Shown one piece after another: positions 8,754 to 17,817 of a stretch of DNA of 64,000 bases; position 1 is the stretch's first letter; every line of letters begins with the position of its first letter. The position numbers were made by a program, and so were the translations under genes. Location: positions 434,001-498,000 of the forward strand of contig JAIVJV010000001.1 in the NCBI GenBank assembly GCA_020199835.1, written 5' to 3'. This stretch comes from Acidobacteriota bacterium. GTDB lineage: Bacteria; Acidobacteriota; Blastocatellia; Pyrinomonadales; Pyrinomonadaceae. Below the pieces are notes generated by a model. That model searched no databases. It had not been told where the DNA came from and worked only from the letters and a program-made list of their open reading frames with translations.

Positions 8754-10585
8754 CACAACGCAACTCGATTAATCGCGCACCACCGCGCGAGCACAAACAA
8801 CGACCACGGCCGCGACCAACCCACCGCACGCGGCGTCTGCAAAAATCGTCGCCACAACTCCCGTACCTCATGCGGCTCCAACCCCACCTCGCGCACGCTT
8901 GCATCTTCAAGCACCGCTGAGATCTCGCCACGCATCCGTTCCTGCATCCACTTCTCAAACGGCAAGGTGAATCCCATCTTTCGTCGCGCCAAAAACTCTC
9001 GGGGCAACAGATCAGCGATCGCATCAGCGAGCAGCGGCTTCGGGACGCCGTTTTGACGGTGGCCCAACTTCCATTCACCCGGCAGCGACAACGCATAGTC
9101 AACGAGCTTCACGTCCACAAACGGCACACGCACCTCGAGCGAGTGCGCCATACTCATCGCATCCGTGTCACGCAACAACGTGTTCGCCATGTAGCCCTGG
9201 AGCTCCAGCCGCGACACCGCGTTCACCACGTCGGTATTGCCGTTTCCATTTGTTTTGTTCTGTGGGGAAACAGCCGTGGCAAAGAGCCGTCTGGTGATCT
9301 GGTAAACCTCCTCCACAGATCCATCACTCGCCGCAAGCTCCCAAAACTTTTCTCTTCGCACTGACCCGTTCAACACATGCTTCCCAACTCCCGCCGCCGC
9401 CCGCAACACACGCCGCGGCATGTTCGGCAGAGCCGCAAACTTCAACGCCCGCCGAAAACTCGGATACCCGGCAAACAACTCATCACCACCAAGCCCCGAT
9501 AACGCCACCGTCACGCCCGCGTTCTTCACCGCTTTCGACACCACGTACGTGTTAATCCCATCCATCGTGGGCTGATCGAACGCCGCAAGCGCTTCGGACA
9601 ACATGTCAATCAACTGCTGCTCGCTCAAACGAATCTCGCTATGCTCGGTTTGAAACCTCTGCGCTACCGCGCGCGCGTGCCGTTCCTCGCTCAGTTCCGC
9701 TTCGTCGAATACAACGCTGAACGTCTTCGGGCGTTGTTCGCTGATCTCGCTCATCAGCGCCACCAGCGCGCTCGAATCCATGCCTCCTGAAAGAAACACG
9801 CCGAGCGGCACGTCGCTCACGAGATGCAATCTCACTGACTCTTCCAACTCCGCGCGCAACTGCGCGACAGCGTCGTTTCTGTTTGCGGGACGCGCAACCG
9901 GCTGTTCGTTTGCAAACTTCTCGATCGTGCAGTTCAGGTTCTCGTTGTCGTTTGCGGTTACTCGCAGGTAATGACCCGGCAGCAACTGTTGCACGCCTTC
10001 GACGATCGTGTGCGGCGCGGCAACGGAGCCACAGGCGAGATATGAATCGAGACCGGCGCGACTGAGTTTGCGCGGTATGGCTCCGGTAGTGAGCAACGCG
10101 CGCAGTTCGGAAGCAAAAATGAGCCGCCGATCTGACAGATAGTAATAGAGTGGTTTGATACCGAAGCGATCGCGCGCGAGTATCAGCTCGCGTTTTTTGT
10201 GGTCCCAGATCGCGAGGGCGAACATGCCACGAAGTTTGGCGAACACATCTGTTCCCCACTCGCTGTAAGCGTGGAGGACTACTTCCGTGTCCGAGCGGGA
10301 TCGGGGATTTACGCGGATCGTTTCGGATAGGTCCTTGTAGTTGTAGGTTTCGCCGTTGTAGGTGATGCAGTTTCCGGTTTGCGGATCGAACATTGGCTGA
10401 TGACCGGCGGCTGACGTATCGATGATCGCAAGACGCGTGTTCCCCAGACCAACATGACCGTTCTCACAATCCATGGTCCAAAGACCGTCATCGTCAGGGC
10501 CGCGGTGTTTCTGCGCCGCGTTCATGCGCGCCACCAACTCGCGATCGATCACATCCGTCGCGAAAATGCCCGAGATGCTACACAT
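8753..10585 (-). CDS. asnB: Asparagine synthase (glutamine-hydrolysing) family amidotransferase
   Basis: A full-length 610-residue AsnB-type protein. Cys2 directly after the initiator Met (MCSISGIF) is the N-terminal nucleophile of the class II glutaminase, with RGPDDDG and YNGETYNY behind it. The synthetase domain has the PP-loop SGGMDSS (266-272) and ALSGLGGDELFAGYP. True asparagine synthases and sugar/uronic-acid amidotransferases (WbpS-like) share this layout. Because it sits between glycosyltransferases in an export locus, amidation of a uronic acid in the glycan is at least as likely as asparagine synthesis. The 3' end overlaps the next gene as TGATG; the 5' end overlaps the upstream gene by 8 bases. 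Confidence 0.87.
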   Translation of the reverse strand: MCSISGIFATDVIDRELVARMNAAQKHRGPDDDGLWTMDCENGHVGLGNTRLAIIDTSAAGHQPMFDPQTGNCITYNGETYNYKDLSETIRVNPRSRSDTEVVLHAYSEWGTDVFAKLRGMFALAIWDHKKRELILARDRFGIKPLYYYLSDRRLIFASELRALLTTGAIPRKLSRAGLDSYLACGSVAAPHTIVEGVQQLLPGHYLRVTANDNENLNCTIEKFANEQPVARPANRNDAVAQLRAELEESVRLHLVSDVPLGVFLSGGMDSSALVALMSEISEQRPKTFSVVFDEAELSEERHARAVAQRFQTEHSEIRLSEQQLIDMLSEALAAFDQPTMDGINTYVVSKAVKNAGVTVALSGLGGDELFAGYPSFRRALKFAALPNMPRRVLRAAAGVGKHVLNGSVRREKFWELAASDGSVEEVYQITRRLFATAVSPQNKTNGNGNTDVVNAVSRLELQGYMANTLLRDTDAMSMAHSLEVRVPFVDVKLVDYALSLPGEWKLGHRQNGVPKPLLADAIADLLPREFLARRKMGFTLPFEKWMQERMRGEISAVLEDASVREVGLEPHEVRELWRRFLQTPRAVGWSRPWSLFVLARWCAINRVAL

Positions 10586-11648
10586 TCACTGCTTCACGCG
10601 CGTACTTCACAAACCGCTCCACCCCGTGCGCCAGCGTGTGGTCACTCAAACTTTCTTTCGCTCGTTCACCCATTTGGGCCAAGTCTGCCCGCGGCAGCCG
10701 CGCAGCCTCGCGCATCGCGCCCAAAATCGCGTCTTCATCCCCCGCCGGAATCAACCACCCGTTCTCGCGCGTGCGAACAAACTCCAGCCCCGCGCCCATC
10801 CGATCCGTCGCCATCACCGGCAGCCCGGACGCCAATCCTTCCGGCACCACCAAGCCCCAACCGTCGTAACGCGAAGGCACACACAACACGTCAGCCGATG
10901 CGTACAACTCCGGCAACGCATTCCAATCCTTAAACCCAACAAACTCCACACGCTGACGCACAGGCCCAAGTATCCGCGCAACCGTTCCCGTCAGCTTCCC
11001 TTCGCCCGCGATCTTCAACTTCACATCCGCGCCTTCGCGCACGAGACGCACAAACGCGCGCGCCAGCAGGTCCACGCCTTTCCGTTCTATTATCGATCCG
11101 GCAAACAGGAACACTCTCTCTGTCGAATTGTTCCGTGAAATCTGTGGTCCAAAACGCTCGAGGTCGGAAAAGTACGGCAAGTTGAAATACGATCTCCCAA
11201 TCCCAAACTCTCGTCGATAACCATCAACCGCGAACTCACCGATGCCCCAGATCGGAACCGCCGACGCGTGCAACTTCGACAGTTTCCACTTGCGCAACAG
11301 CCGCCCCGCCCACGCAGGTTGTCGCAACCCGGGCCGCTCGCCCCAAAAACACCATGGCCCACCGTGCGCCGCGCGTTGCTGGATCAACTCTTCAGCATGC
11401 CCGTGCCGGTAATAATTGAACACCACGAGATCCGCGCTCCGCATCGCGTCCCGAGCGCGTTGCAATACGCCGTTAGCACTATCAAGGCCGATCGCGTCGT
11501 GTCGGATCGTTTGCGCATTCCAGCGCCGCTCGGGATCCCGCCGTCGCAAATAACCAACCTGCAACTCGCACGGATGACGCGACTCGATGTCGTTGAAGAA
11601 CTCAACCTGATAAGGCGACGGCGAATCTGTCAGAACAAAGACTCTCAT
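10578..11648 (-). CDS. Glycosyltransferase family 4
   Basis: The 356-residue product has a short N-terminal domain (MRVFVLTDSPSPYQVEFFND) and a clear GT4 C-terminal domain: RVFLFAGSIIERKGVDLLARAF, LKIAGEGKL, ADVLCVPSRYDGWGLVVPEG and the donor-site loop GLPVMATDRMGAG. The N-terminal SPSPYQ motif is common in the subgroup that acts on exopolysaccharide repeat units. Start ATG 11648 overlaps the membrane protein stop by 4 bases (ATGA). Sugar specificity cannot be read from the sequence. Confidence 0.88.
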   Translation of the reverse strand: MRVFVLTDSPSPYQVEFFNDIESRHPCELQVGYLRRRDPERRWNAQTIRHDAIGLDSANGVLQRARDAMRSADLVVFNYYRHGHAEELIQQRAAHGGPWCFWGERPGLRQPAWAGRLLRKWKLSKLHASAVPIWGIGEFAVDGYRREFGIGRSYFNLPYFSDLERFGPQISRNNSTERVFLFAGSIIERKGVDLLARAFVRLVREGADVKLKIAGEGKLTGTVARILGPVRQRVEFVGFKDWNALPELYASADVLCVPSRYDGWGLVVPEGLASGLPVMATDRMGAGLEFVRTRENGWLIPAGDEDAILGAMREAARLPRADLAQMGERAKESLSDHTLAHGVERFVKYAREAVNV

Positions 11649-13087
11649 GCGGTGCGTCGCAGTTTAATAAACAACTGCGAAATCCCAACCCACGCCAACA
11701 CGACGTAGCTCACGAGTATCAACTCGAGAATCGAACGCATCCCCGAGAACAACGCCATCACGATGATGCTGTAGGTCACAAGCGCGCCTTGCGTCGCGCT
11801 GCGACTGAGCAGCCCGCGCGCAAACGACGCCACGCGGCCATAAAACCAACCGCCCAACGCAATCCCGATGAACCCCAGGGACATGTAAAGCTCGCCGATC
11901 ACCGAATACGAGTACGACACGCCTTCCACACCCAACGCCGCCGGCAAATCAAATCCCGGATCGACCGGTTTCTCGGGCCAGAAAACACGCGGAACGGGCC
12001 GCACCAGCACGTAGACCAGGTACTTGTGATACACAAATCCGTACGACTGCGGAATCAGTTGAATGATCTGACAGAGGCGATAGAAATTATCGTCGACGCG
12101 CAAGTGCTGCTCTTCAAAGACTTGTCGTTTCTCCATGCGGCTGACGGTTGCATCACCCTTGCCTACCAACACACCCAAACCGACATTCCGGTATTCGAGC
12201 ATCACCTGCAAAGCCAGCAACAGCACGAACACTGAAAGCATCGTCGCGATCAGATGCTTCACGCGCAACTGCCGCTGGTCCAGGATCCACAACACCAACG
12301 CCATGCCTGCCACCACGCCAATGACTCTCCGGCTGCCGCTCTGCGCGAGAAACAGCGTCATCACGATCGACAGCGCGATGCAGATAAGTGTGCGCGCGTT
12401 TCGCAGACCAACACGTCTGCCGATTACGACGGTGAGAATCGGCAGCAGGTAACCGAAGTATTGCAAGTGGTCCAAAAACGCGTCCCAACCACCAAGCTGT
12501 CCGCGTCCCCACGGCGCGGCCCAACGTTCCTGGCCCACGTAATAAGCCATCTCAAACACGTTGAAGTTGCACGGAACCGCAAAGTTCAACATGCCGAGGA
12601 AAAAGCACGCGAGCGCGAGCGCAAAGTAAGTGTTTAGTGAAAACTCCTGCGACACCGAGCGGATCAACACGTCAGGCGTGGTCCAGGGCCGGCGCACCGA
12701 GCCCACCCACACCATCACGACAAACAGTCCGATCGCGAGAAACGCCTGCCGGATCTGGTCGGCCGTGATGTGGTCCAGCGAATACACGCCTTGCAACAAA
12801 TCGAGCAGCAACCAGTAGATCGGCGCGAGCGTGAGCAACGATTCGCCGCGAAGCAGTGTCTTCGGATGGCGGACAGCGGCCGTGAACGGCGCGAGAGCAA
12901 GTCCGATTGCCATCACGAGTGCCGGATAGAACAGCGCACCCGGCTCAGTGGATGCGTCAGGAACCAGAACTATCGCCAACGCGGTCGCCATGCTGGTGCT
13001 TAGAATCGCCAGCAGAGTCGTTCGCATGGTCAGACGCGGCGCGGTCGCGATTACCAGTGGCGGACAGTTCCAGGTGAGTGACTGCAT
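11645..13087 (-). CDS. Polytopic membrane protein, probable polysaccharide polymerase (Wzy-like)
   Basis: A 480-residue protein with about ten to twelve hydrophobic segments and few recognisable motifs. A large loop at residues ~310-400 contains FEEQHLRVDDNFYRLCQIIQ and VRPVPRVFWPEKPVDPGFD, after which VSYSYSVIGELYMSLGF resembles the conserved end of O-antigen polymerases and of 'oligosaccharide repeat unit polymerase' proteins. Its setting among glycosyltransferases supports a Wzy role. ATG 13087 overlaps the stop of the upstream gene as TGATG; a GTG one codon earlier is the alternative. I see no separate Wzx flippase in the window. Confidence 0.72.
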   Translation of the reverse strand: MQSLTWNCPPLVIATAPRLTMRTTLLAILSTSMATALAIVLVPDASTEPGALFYPALVMAIGLALAPFTAAVRHPKTLLRGESLLTLAPIYWLLLDLLQGVYSLDHITADQIRQAFLAIGLFVVMVWVGSVRRPWTTPDVLIRSVSQEFSLNTYFALALACFFLGMLNFAVPCNFNVFEMAYYVGQERWAAPWGRGQLGGWDAFLDHLQYFGYLLPILTVVIGRRVGLRNARTLICIALSIVMTLFLAQSGSRRVIGVVAGMALVLWILDQRQLRVKHLIATMLSVFVLLLALQVMLEYRNVGLGVLVGKGDATVSRMEKRQVFEEQHLRVDDNFYRLCQIIQLIPQSYGFVYHKYLVYVLVRPVPRVFWPEKPVDPGFDLPAALGVEGVSYSYSVIGELYMSLGFIGIALGGWFYGRVASFARGLLSRSATQGALVTYSIIVMALFSGMRSILELILVSYVVLAWVGISQLFIKLRRTA

Positions 13088-14256
13088 CACAAGTGCGACA
13101 ACGACAAAGCGAGTGATTCCAAAGTGAACTCTTCGCTGACTTTTGACTCCTGCGACATTGCGGCGAGGCGTTCAGGCGAACAAAGCAGTTCGCGAAGTGT
13201 CGCGGCGATCGACTCGCCCGAGACTTCGTCGAGGATCAGACCGTTGCGGCCGTGTTGGACCACGGCGCCGCAAAAACGAGAAGCGATCACCGGCAGCTTC
13301 CACGATTGTGCTTCCAGTTGCGTCAGGCCAAAGCCGTCTGAAAGTGTCGGGAGAATGAAAACGTCAGCCTGGCGATAGAACTCGTCAACTCTTGAACGGG
13401 GCACAGCACCGAACCACCTAACCTTCGCGTCATGTTTTAAGTCGGCGGAGATCTGCTTTGGCCCAACGAACCAGAACTCAACGTGTTCGTTAGCAAGTAG
13501 CTGTGCCGCGTCGAGCAACTGCGCGGCGCCTTTACGCACGTTGATCTGGCCCAGAAACAGGACTCGCAAAGGACGCGCTGCGCTGAAGGTTGACGGATAG
13601 GTGCGCTGGAAGACTACGGCGTCCCTGGGTGGCGCCATAGCAAGGGGAATTTTGCGGACCTTGGTCGCCGGCACACCCTCTTTCAGCAACGCGTCCCGTG
13701 ACCATTCGGAATTTACAATTATTTCATCCGCTAACTCACATTCCGCGCGCCATCGTCGCCAGTAATTCTTCGGCGCCCGTTCCGAGCTCCCGATCCGTTG
13801 CTCTTCCGCAGGGCCGGGATCGATCTGGCCCAAGACCGTCCGCCAGCCACGCCCGCGCGCGAATTTGAAGATCCGTTCGGCAGCATAGCTGTACGCGAAC
13901 ACAGTCACCTGCTGGTGATCCGTGTTCCCGTTGCGTCCCGCGAGGTGCGTCAAGACTTGATCCTGAAACCACTCATTTCGCTTACCGATCAAATCCCAGC
14001 CGTTCAGCCCCTTCGCTTGTGCCTTCAACTCGAACGCGACCGCGGCAGCATTCGTCGCACTCACACGCGCATCCGCAAGATCCGGATGAAAACGCCCCCT
14101 GAGCTTGATGCGCCAGTTCGGCAACGTACCTGGACGAACCCAGAGATCGGTGATCAATTCGCGAAGTAGTCCACGCGTCTGCAACGCCCGCGGCACCGCA
14201 TAGTGTTCTCTCGCACCGAGCTGACAGCACAACCATTGCGCGTTTTGTTGCTTCAC
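13087..14256 (-). CDS. Glycosyltransferase family 4
   Basis: A 389-residue GT-B enzyme. The N-terminal domain (CCQLGAREHYAVPRALQTRG) lacks the usual glycine-rich loop but has the HQQVTVFAYSYAAERIFKFA helix and EIIVNSEWSRDALL, a GT4 hallmark. The C-terminal domain has LRVLFLGQINVRKGAAQLL, EFWFVGPKQ and FILPTLSDGFGLTQLEAQS, with the donor-binding Glu in the last segment. It overlaps the next gene by one base (TGATG) and the previous one by 4 bases (ATGA), so it is translated as part of the polysaccharide operon. Confidence 0.87.
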   Translation of the reverse strand: MKQQNAQWLCCQLGAREHYAVPRALQTRGLLRELITDLWVRPGTLPNWRIKLRGRFHPDLADARVSATNAAAVAFELKAQAKGLNGWDLIGKRNEWFQDQVLTHLAGRNGNTDHQQVTVFAYSYAAERIFKFARGRGWRTVLGQIDPGPAEEQRIGSSERAPKNYWRRWRAECELADEIIVNSEWSRDALLKEGVPATKVRKIPLAMAPPRDAVVFQRTYPSTFSAARPLRVLFLGQINVRKGAAQLLDAAQLLANEHVEFWFVGPKQISADLKHDAKVRWFGAVPRSRVDEFYRQADVFILPTLSDGFGLTQLEAQSWKLPVIASRFCGAVVQHGRNGLILDEVSGESIAATLRELLCSPERLAAMSQESKVSEEFTLESLALSLSHL

Positions 14257-15122
14257 GAAGTTTCAGGTAACGGCGCGCGGCGTAACGCGAGATACGATTT
14301 CACATCGTGAAACGCGAGCGGCAAACGATACTGCCGGTGCGCCCGCAAATGCGCCGGGATCATCTTGACGCCCGTCCAGATTCCGCGCCGCCGCCCGTGT
14401 CTTAACAACCACGCGACGCGATTGACGCATTGCCCAAATCCAACAACCCACAAGGACACCGGATAACGCAGATATGCGAGCAACGCGACATTCGCGATGC
14501 TGCCGGCGGTGACGCGTGGATCGCCATGGCGCTGCAAATCCGTGTCGTGAAAAACACGCAGCCACGAGCTCGTCAAGATCCGCCCGCCGTGCGCGTGCAG
14601 TCGCAGCGCGAGATCAACTTCTTCCATACCGTAAGCCACCGGCAACGGCACGTATCCGCCGGCTTCGAGAAACGCGCTGCGCCGAAAGACGCACGCACCG
14701 CCGCAGAAGTCGGCGGTCCACTCGGCCTTGTGTTGGTCGAGCGCAATCGTTTCACCGCGATGGTAAAGCGTCGCGCAGATCACGGAAGCATTTGGCTGTT
14801 TCGCAAACAGTTGCCGCGCGCGCGCGAAATAATCGGAATCGATCGGATACGAATCGTCGTCAAAACTCGCGACAAGATCGTTCGAGACCGCGTCGAGCAA
14901 TTTGTTCCTACCGCCGCCTGGTCCCACACATTCATGACTCAACAGCACGCGCGTATCCGGAAACGCAGCGCGAATTGCGAGGACGCATTCGACGCGATTG
15001 TCATCGACGTGCACCAGGATCTCGTCAGGCGCGGGAGCGCAACTCTGAATCACCTTCAGCGTCGCGAGCGTCTGCTCGATTCGTTCGTAAGCGGTGACGA
15101 TGGCTGAAATCCCGCTAGCCAT
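14253..15122 (-). CDS. Glycosyltransferase family 2
   Basis: A 289-residue GT-A enzyme. ISAIVTAYERIEQTLATLK opens the fold, PDEILVHVDD follows, and GPGGGRNKLLDAVSNDLVAS leads to the metal site FDDDSYPID. GYVPLPVAYGMEEVDLALRL carries the ED-type catalytic-base motif seen in GT2 rhamnosyl- and galactofuranosyl-transferases. The C-terminal ~60 residues contain amphipathic or membrane-associated helices. Start ATG 15122 overlaps the SGNH hydrolase stop by 8 bases. Confidence 0.87.
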   Translation of the reverse strand: MASGISAIVTAYERIEQTLATLKVIQSCAPAPDEILVHVDDNRVECVLAIRAAFPDTRVLLSHECVGPGGGRNKLLDAVSNDLVASFDDDSYPIDSDYFARARQLFAKQPNASVICATLYHRGETIALDQHKAEWTADFCGGACVFRRSAFLEAGGYVPLPVAYGMEEVDLALRLHAHGGRILTSSWLRVFHDTDLQRHGDPRVTAGSIANVALLAYLRYPVSLWVVGFGQCVNRVAWLLRHGRRRGIWTGVKMIPAHLRAHRQYRLPLAFHDVKSYLALRRAPLPETS

Positions 15123-15999
15123 GAGTGGTGGCGGCTAGTTCACGACACAGGCGCGTCTGCAAAATTTCCGCGAGCGCACGTGCGCCGTCGGCGTTGGGAT
15201 GAAAACCGTCGCGATAAAACAACTCGTCGTGCCGGCCTTTTTCTGCGAGCTGCGTGGCCCAATCGAAAAACTCTGCCCCTTCGCTCGCGGCGCCCTCGCG
15301 CAGTCTTGCGTTCACGGTCTTGAAGTATTCCGGCGAACCGGGGAAACGATCTTCACTCACGGGCAACAGTCCAAGCACGACCACGCGCGTGCCCAACTCA
15401 CGCAGCGACTTCAACAACGACGCGTGGTGCGCGCTCAAGAGATCCACGTCCATCAGCGGCTGTCCGTCACGCTCCCTGAGCAGCTTCAAACGCGCTCTCT
15501 GCTTCAACGCGTCAACGCTTGTTTGCTTCGCCTTGCGCCACCACGTTGTGCTGAAATAACAGCGCGGATCCGTTGCAGCGTAGTCGCGCCACGACGCGGG
15601 CGCCCACCACGGCCACGCGCCATCGCTCAACGCAGCCGGGCGAATGATGCTTTCGAGACTGCCGCGAAAAACAACGACGAGTTCCGGCTCGAGCGTGGCG
15701 ATCAAAGGCAGCCAGGCAAAATCTGAATCGATCGTCTGCCCTTCACACGCAAGATTCCAGAGCCAAAGCTGAGAGCCGCCTTTCTGTTCACCGTCAACGT
15801 TCATAAACCCCGCCACGTTGAAATCGATCTGCCGAAACGCATCCCGGTTAATTTGTCTCAACCGAAACTCATGCACGCCGCCATTGTTCGTTGCGCGTAG
15901 TTGCTTCGTGAGTTCCGAAACGTGACTGACTCGCTGTGAACCGACGCCTTCGGTAAGACTGTCGCCAAGGAAAACCCAGTTGCGCGCTCGACAAGACAT
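15115..15999 (-). CDS. SGNH/GDSL-type hydrolase
   Basis: The 294-residue product begins MSCRARNWVFLGDSLTEGVG, which is block I of the SGNH family with the nucleophilic Ser in GDSLTEG. Near the C-terminus YRDGFHPNADGARALAEIL supplies the DxxH catalytic pair (block V). VVVFRGSLESI is in the position of block III, although the usual Asn of GxND is not obvious. No signal peptide is present, so it probably acts in the cytosol. In a glycan locus the likely role is sugar O-acyl hydrolysis or transfer. There are 4 bases between it and the upstream glycosyltransferase. Confidence 0.82.
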   Translation of the reverse strand: MSCRARNWVFLGDSLTEGVGSQRVSHVSELTKQLRATNNGGVHEFRLRQINRDAFRQIDFNVAGFMNVDGEQKGGSQLWLWNLACEGQTIDSDFAWLPLIATLEPELVVVFRGSLESIIRPAALSDGAWPWWAPASWRDYAATDPRCYFSTTWWRKAKQTSVDALKQRARLKLLRERDGQPLMDVDLLSAHHASLLKSLRELGTRVVVLGLLPVSEDRFPGSPEYFKTVNARLREGAASEGAEFFDWATQLAEKGRHDELFYRDGFHPNADGARALAEILQTRLCRELAATTHG

Positions 16000-16003
16000 C
16001 GGT

Positions 16004-16933
16004 TTAACGAGCGATAGGAATCAGCAGCCGTCCAAACGCGCGCAGACGGCCGGTCAGCGGCGCTACGAAACCGCGGAAGTTCAACCGCCGCACGCAACCG
16101 AGAAACTGGCTTGTCGTTTCGACCGTGAAGTAAAGCAGCACGAGGCCGAACGAACGCGCCAGACTCAATCCCAGCGTGCGCCGCAGGATAAAGAAACGGT
16201 TGAACAGATCGTCTTCCGCGGCCACGAGCATCGTCACTCGGCCGGAAGGGGCGTGATGATGGGCCATGCGCGCGGCGGGACAGAACATGATGGTTCCGAG
16301 GCGCCCCAGTTTCAGGCCGAGATCGACGTCTTCGTTGATCGTGCAGCGGTGGAGAAAGAAATCCGAGAAGCCGCCGGCGGCAATGAAGGCTGAGCGGCGC
16401 ACGAGGCTGTTGCCGGAGCCGAGCCACTCGATTGCGCACGGTTCGTGCGGGACGGGGTTGTAACCGAAGCGCAGCAGTGGCCCAACCACGCGTCCCTGCC
16501 AGGCGCCGGGGTTTAGTTTCAGGATGTGACGCAGGTACAGTCGCCAGAGGCGCGTGGGAGCAGGCCAGGATTGGTTGTTGAAGTCTGCTGTTACGGCTAC
16601 GACTTTCTCGTCCGACTCCAACAACTCGATCATGCGAGCTACACACTCAGGTTCGAGTACGACGTCGTCGTCGAGAAATAACAGAAGATCGCCATGCGCG
16701 AGATTGATTGCGGCGGTGCGCTGTCGTACCGCGTTAGGGGGGTGAACCGCAACGCGGTTCACATTTAAAGCAATTTGCTTTTCAAAATTTGCTAAAAATT
16801 TGTCCACCCGCTCGTCAACGCTAGCGTCCGCTACGATTACTTCGTCTACCAGCCTTGTTTGCGCAGCGAGCGATTCAAGCAGCGCTCGCAGCGACTCCGG
16901 CCGGCCGATGGTTGGTACGATGGCGCTAATCAA
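16004..16933 (-). CDS. Glycosyltransferase family 2
   Basis: A GT-A enzyme of 309 residues from the chosen start. It opens with LISAIVPTIGRPESLRALL and VDEVIVADAS, then has LLLFLDDDVVLEPECVARMI with the metal-binding DDD. Further on, EWLGSGNSLVRRSAFIAAGG and INEDVDLGLKLGR carry the catalytic ED. A hydrophobic C-terminal segment (LGLSLARSFGLVLLYF) may anchor it to the membrane. I place the start at TTG 16933, which overlaps the methyltransferase stop as TTGA and puts the first strand of the fold at residue 2. An in-frame start at 17026 would add 31 residues that are only the shadow of the upstream gene. Confidence 0.85.
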   Translation of the reverse strand: MISAIVPTIGRPESLRALLESLAAQTRLVDEVIVADASVDERVDKFLANFEKQIALNVNRVAVHPPNAVRQRTAAINLAHGDLLLFLDDDVVLEPECVARMIELLESDEKVVAVTADFNNQSWPAPTRLWRLYLRHILKLNPGAWQGRVVGPLLRFGYNPVPHEPCAIEWLGSGNSLVRRSAFIAAGGFSDFFLHRCTINEDVDLGLKLGRLGTIMFCPAARMAHHHAPSGRVTMLVAAEDDLFNRFFILRRTLGLSLARSFGLVLLYFTVETTSQFLGCVRRLNFRGFVAPLTGRLRAFGRLLIPIAR

Positions 16934-17817
16934 GTCCGATAGAACCAAAAGCTCGAACAGCCACTCCCAGCGTCTGCTGAAGCGGACAGCCGCTTCACCG
17001 CCTGTCCGTGATCCAGCGCGAGCCAATAGTTCGACAGCGCAACCTCAAACTCACGATTGAAAGCCAGAAACGCCTCCAACAAATATTGCTCATTCAACGC
17101 CAGCCGGCGTTTCAACAACCACTCCGCCGGATAATCGTGCGGGAAAAAGATGTCGTGCACGTGCACCCACACACCGCGTTTGAGACTCGGCAGGATCTCG
17201 AGAAACTCGTAGCACACATCGCTGCCAAACTTCACCGTGTGACTCGAGTCGATAAAAAGGATGTCGTTTGCCCTTAACGACGAGAAGAAACTCACGTCGA
17301 TCTCCTCGACGCGTTTCGTAATCAGCTCGACTCCCAAACTCGAACCGTTCAAACGCTCCGGAAACGGTTCGATACACGTGAGCCGGCCACTCTGATTCGC
17401 AGCGAGTGCTTTGCCGGCAATACGCGTCGAATAACCGCCGCCAATCTCGATGATCCGCCGCGGCTTCAATTGACGAATCAGCGAATAATAGACAACCGCG
17501 TCAAGGCCGCCGAAGTAATCGTTCTGAACCTCGCTCTCCGGCAGTTCACCCGCATAAGACTCCAGCTCATGCAGCAGTCGCAGTTGTTCGTCCCAGCGAA
17601 AGTCTATGACAGGAAGCGGGCGCCGGCGCTGAAGCTGTTCAGCCGTGATCGTGCGGAAGTCGGGAAGTGGTTCGTAGTAATGAATCGGACGAATGTGATA
17701 ACCCCAACGATCCGAAAGCTCGGGCCGCTCGTGGACCAGGAACAACGCGTGTCGCGCCGCGCGGACAGGCACGCTCCTGAACAAACCCAACACCGTTTTG
17801 TTCAGCAACGACTTCAA
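16930..17817 (-). CDS. Class I SAM-dependent methyltransferase-like protein (Methyltransf_24 type)
   Basis: A 295-residue protein. RRIIEIGGGYSTRIAGKAL is the SAM-binding strand and glycine loop, followed by GRLTCIEPFPE (acidic end of strand 2) and NDILFIDSSHTVKFGSDV, where Asp-Ser-Ser-His matches the cation/active-site region of the Methyltransf_24 and cephalosporin-hydroxylase-like group. VWVHVHDIFFPHDYP completes the site. In polysaccharide loci such proteins probably O-methylate sugars. ATGA overlap with the upstream glycosyltransferase; TTGA overlap with the downstream one. Confidence 0.82.
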   Translation of the reverse strand: MKSLLNKTVLGLFRSVPVRAARHALFLVHERPELSDRWGYHIRPIHYYEPLPDFRTITAEQLQRRRPLPVIDFRWDEQLRLLHELESYAGELPESEVQNDYFGGLDAVVYYSLIRQLKPRRIIEIGGGYSTRIAGKALAANQSGRLTCIEPFPERLNGSSLGVELITKRVEEIDVSFFSSLRANDILFIDSSHTVKFGSDVCYEFLEILPSLKRGVWVHVHDIFFPHDYPAEWLLKRRLALNEQYLLEAFLAFNREFEVALSNYWLALDHGQAVKRLSASADAGSGCSSFWFYRT

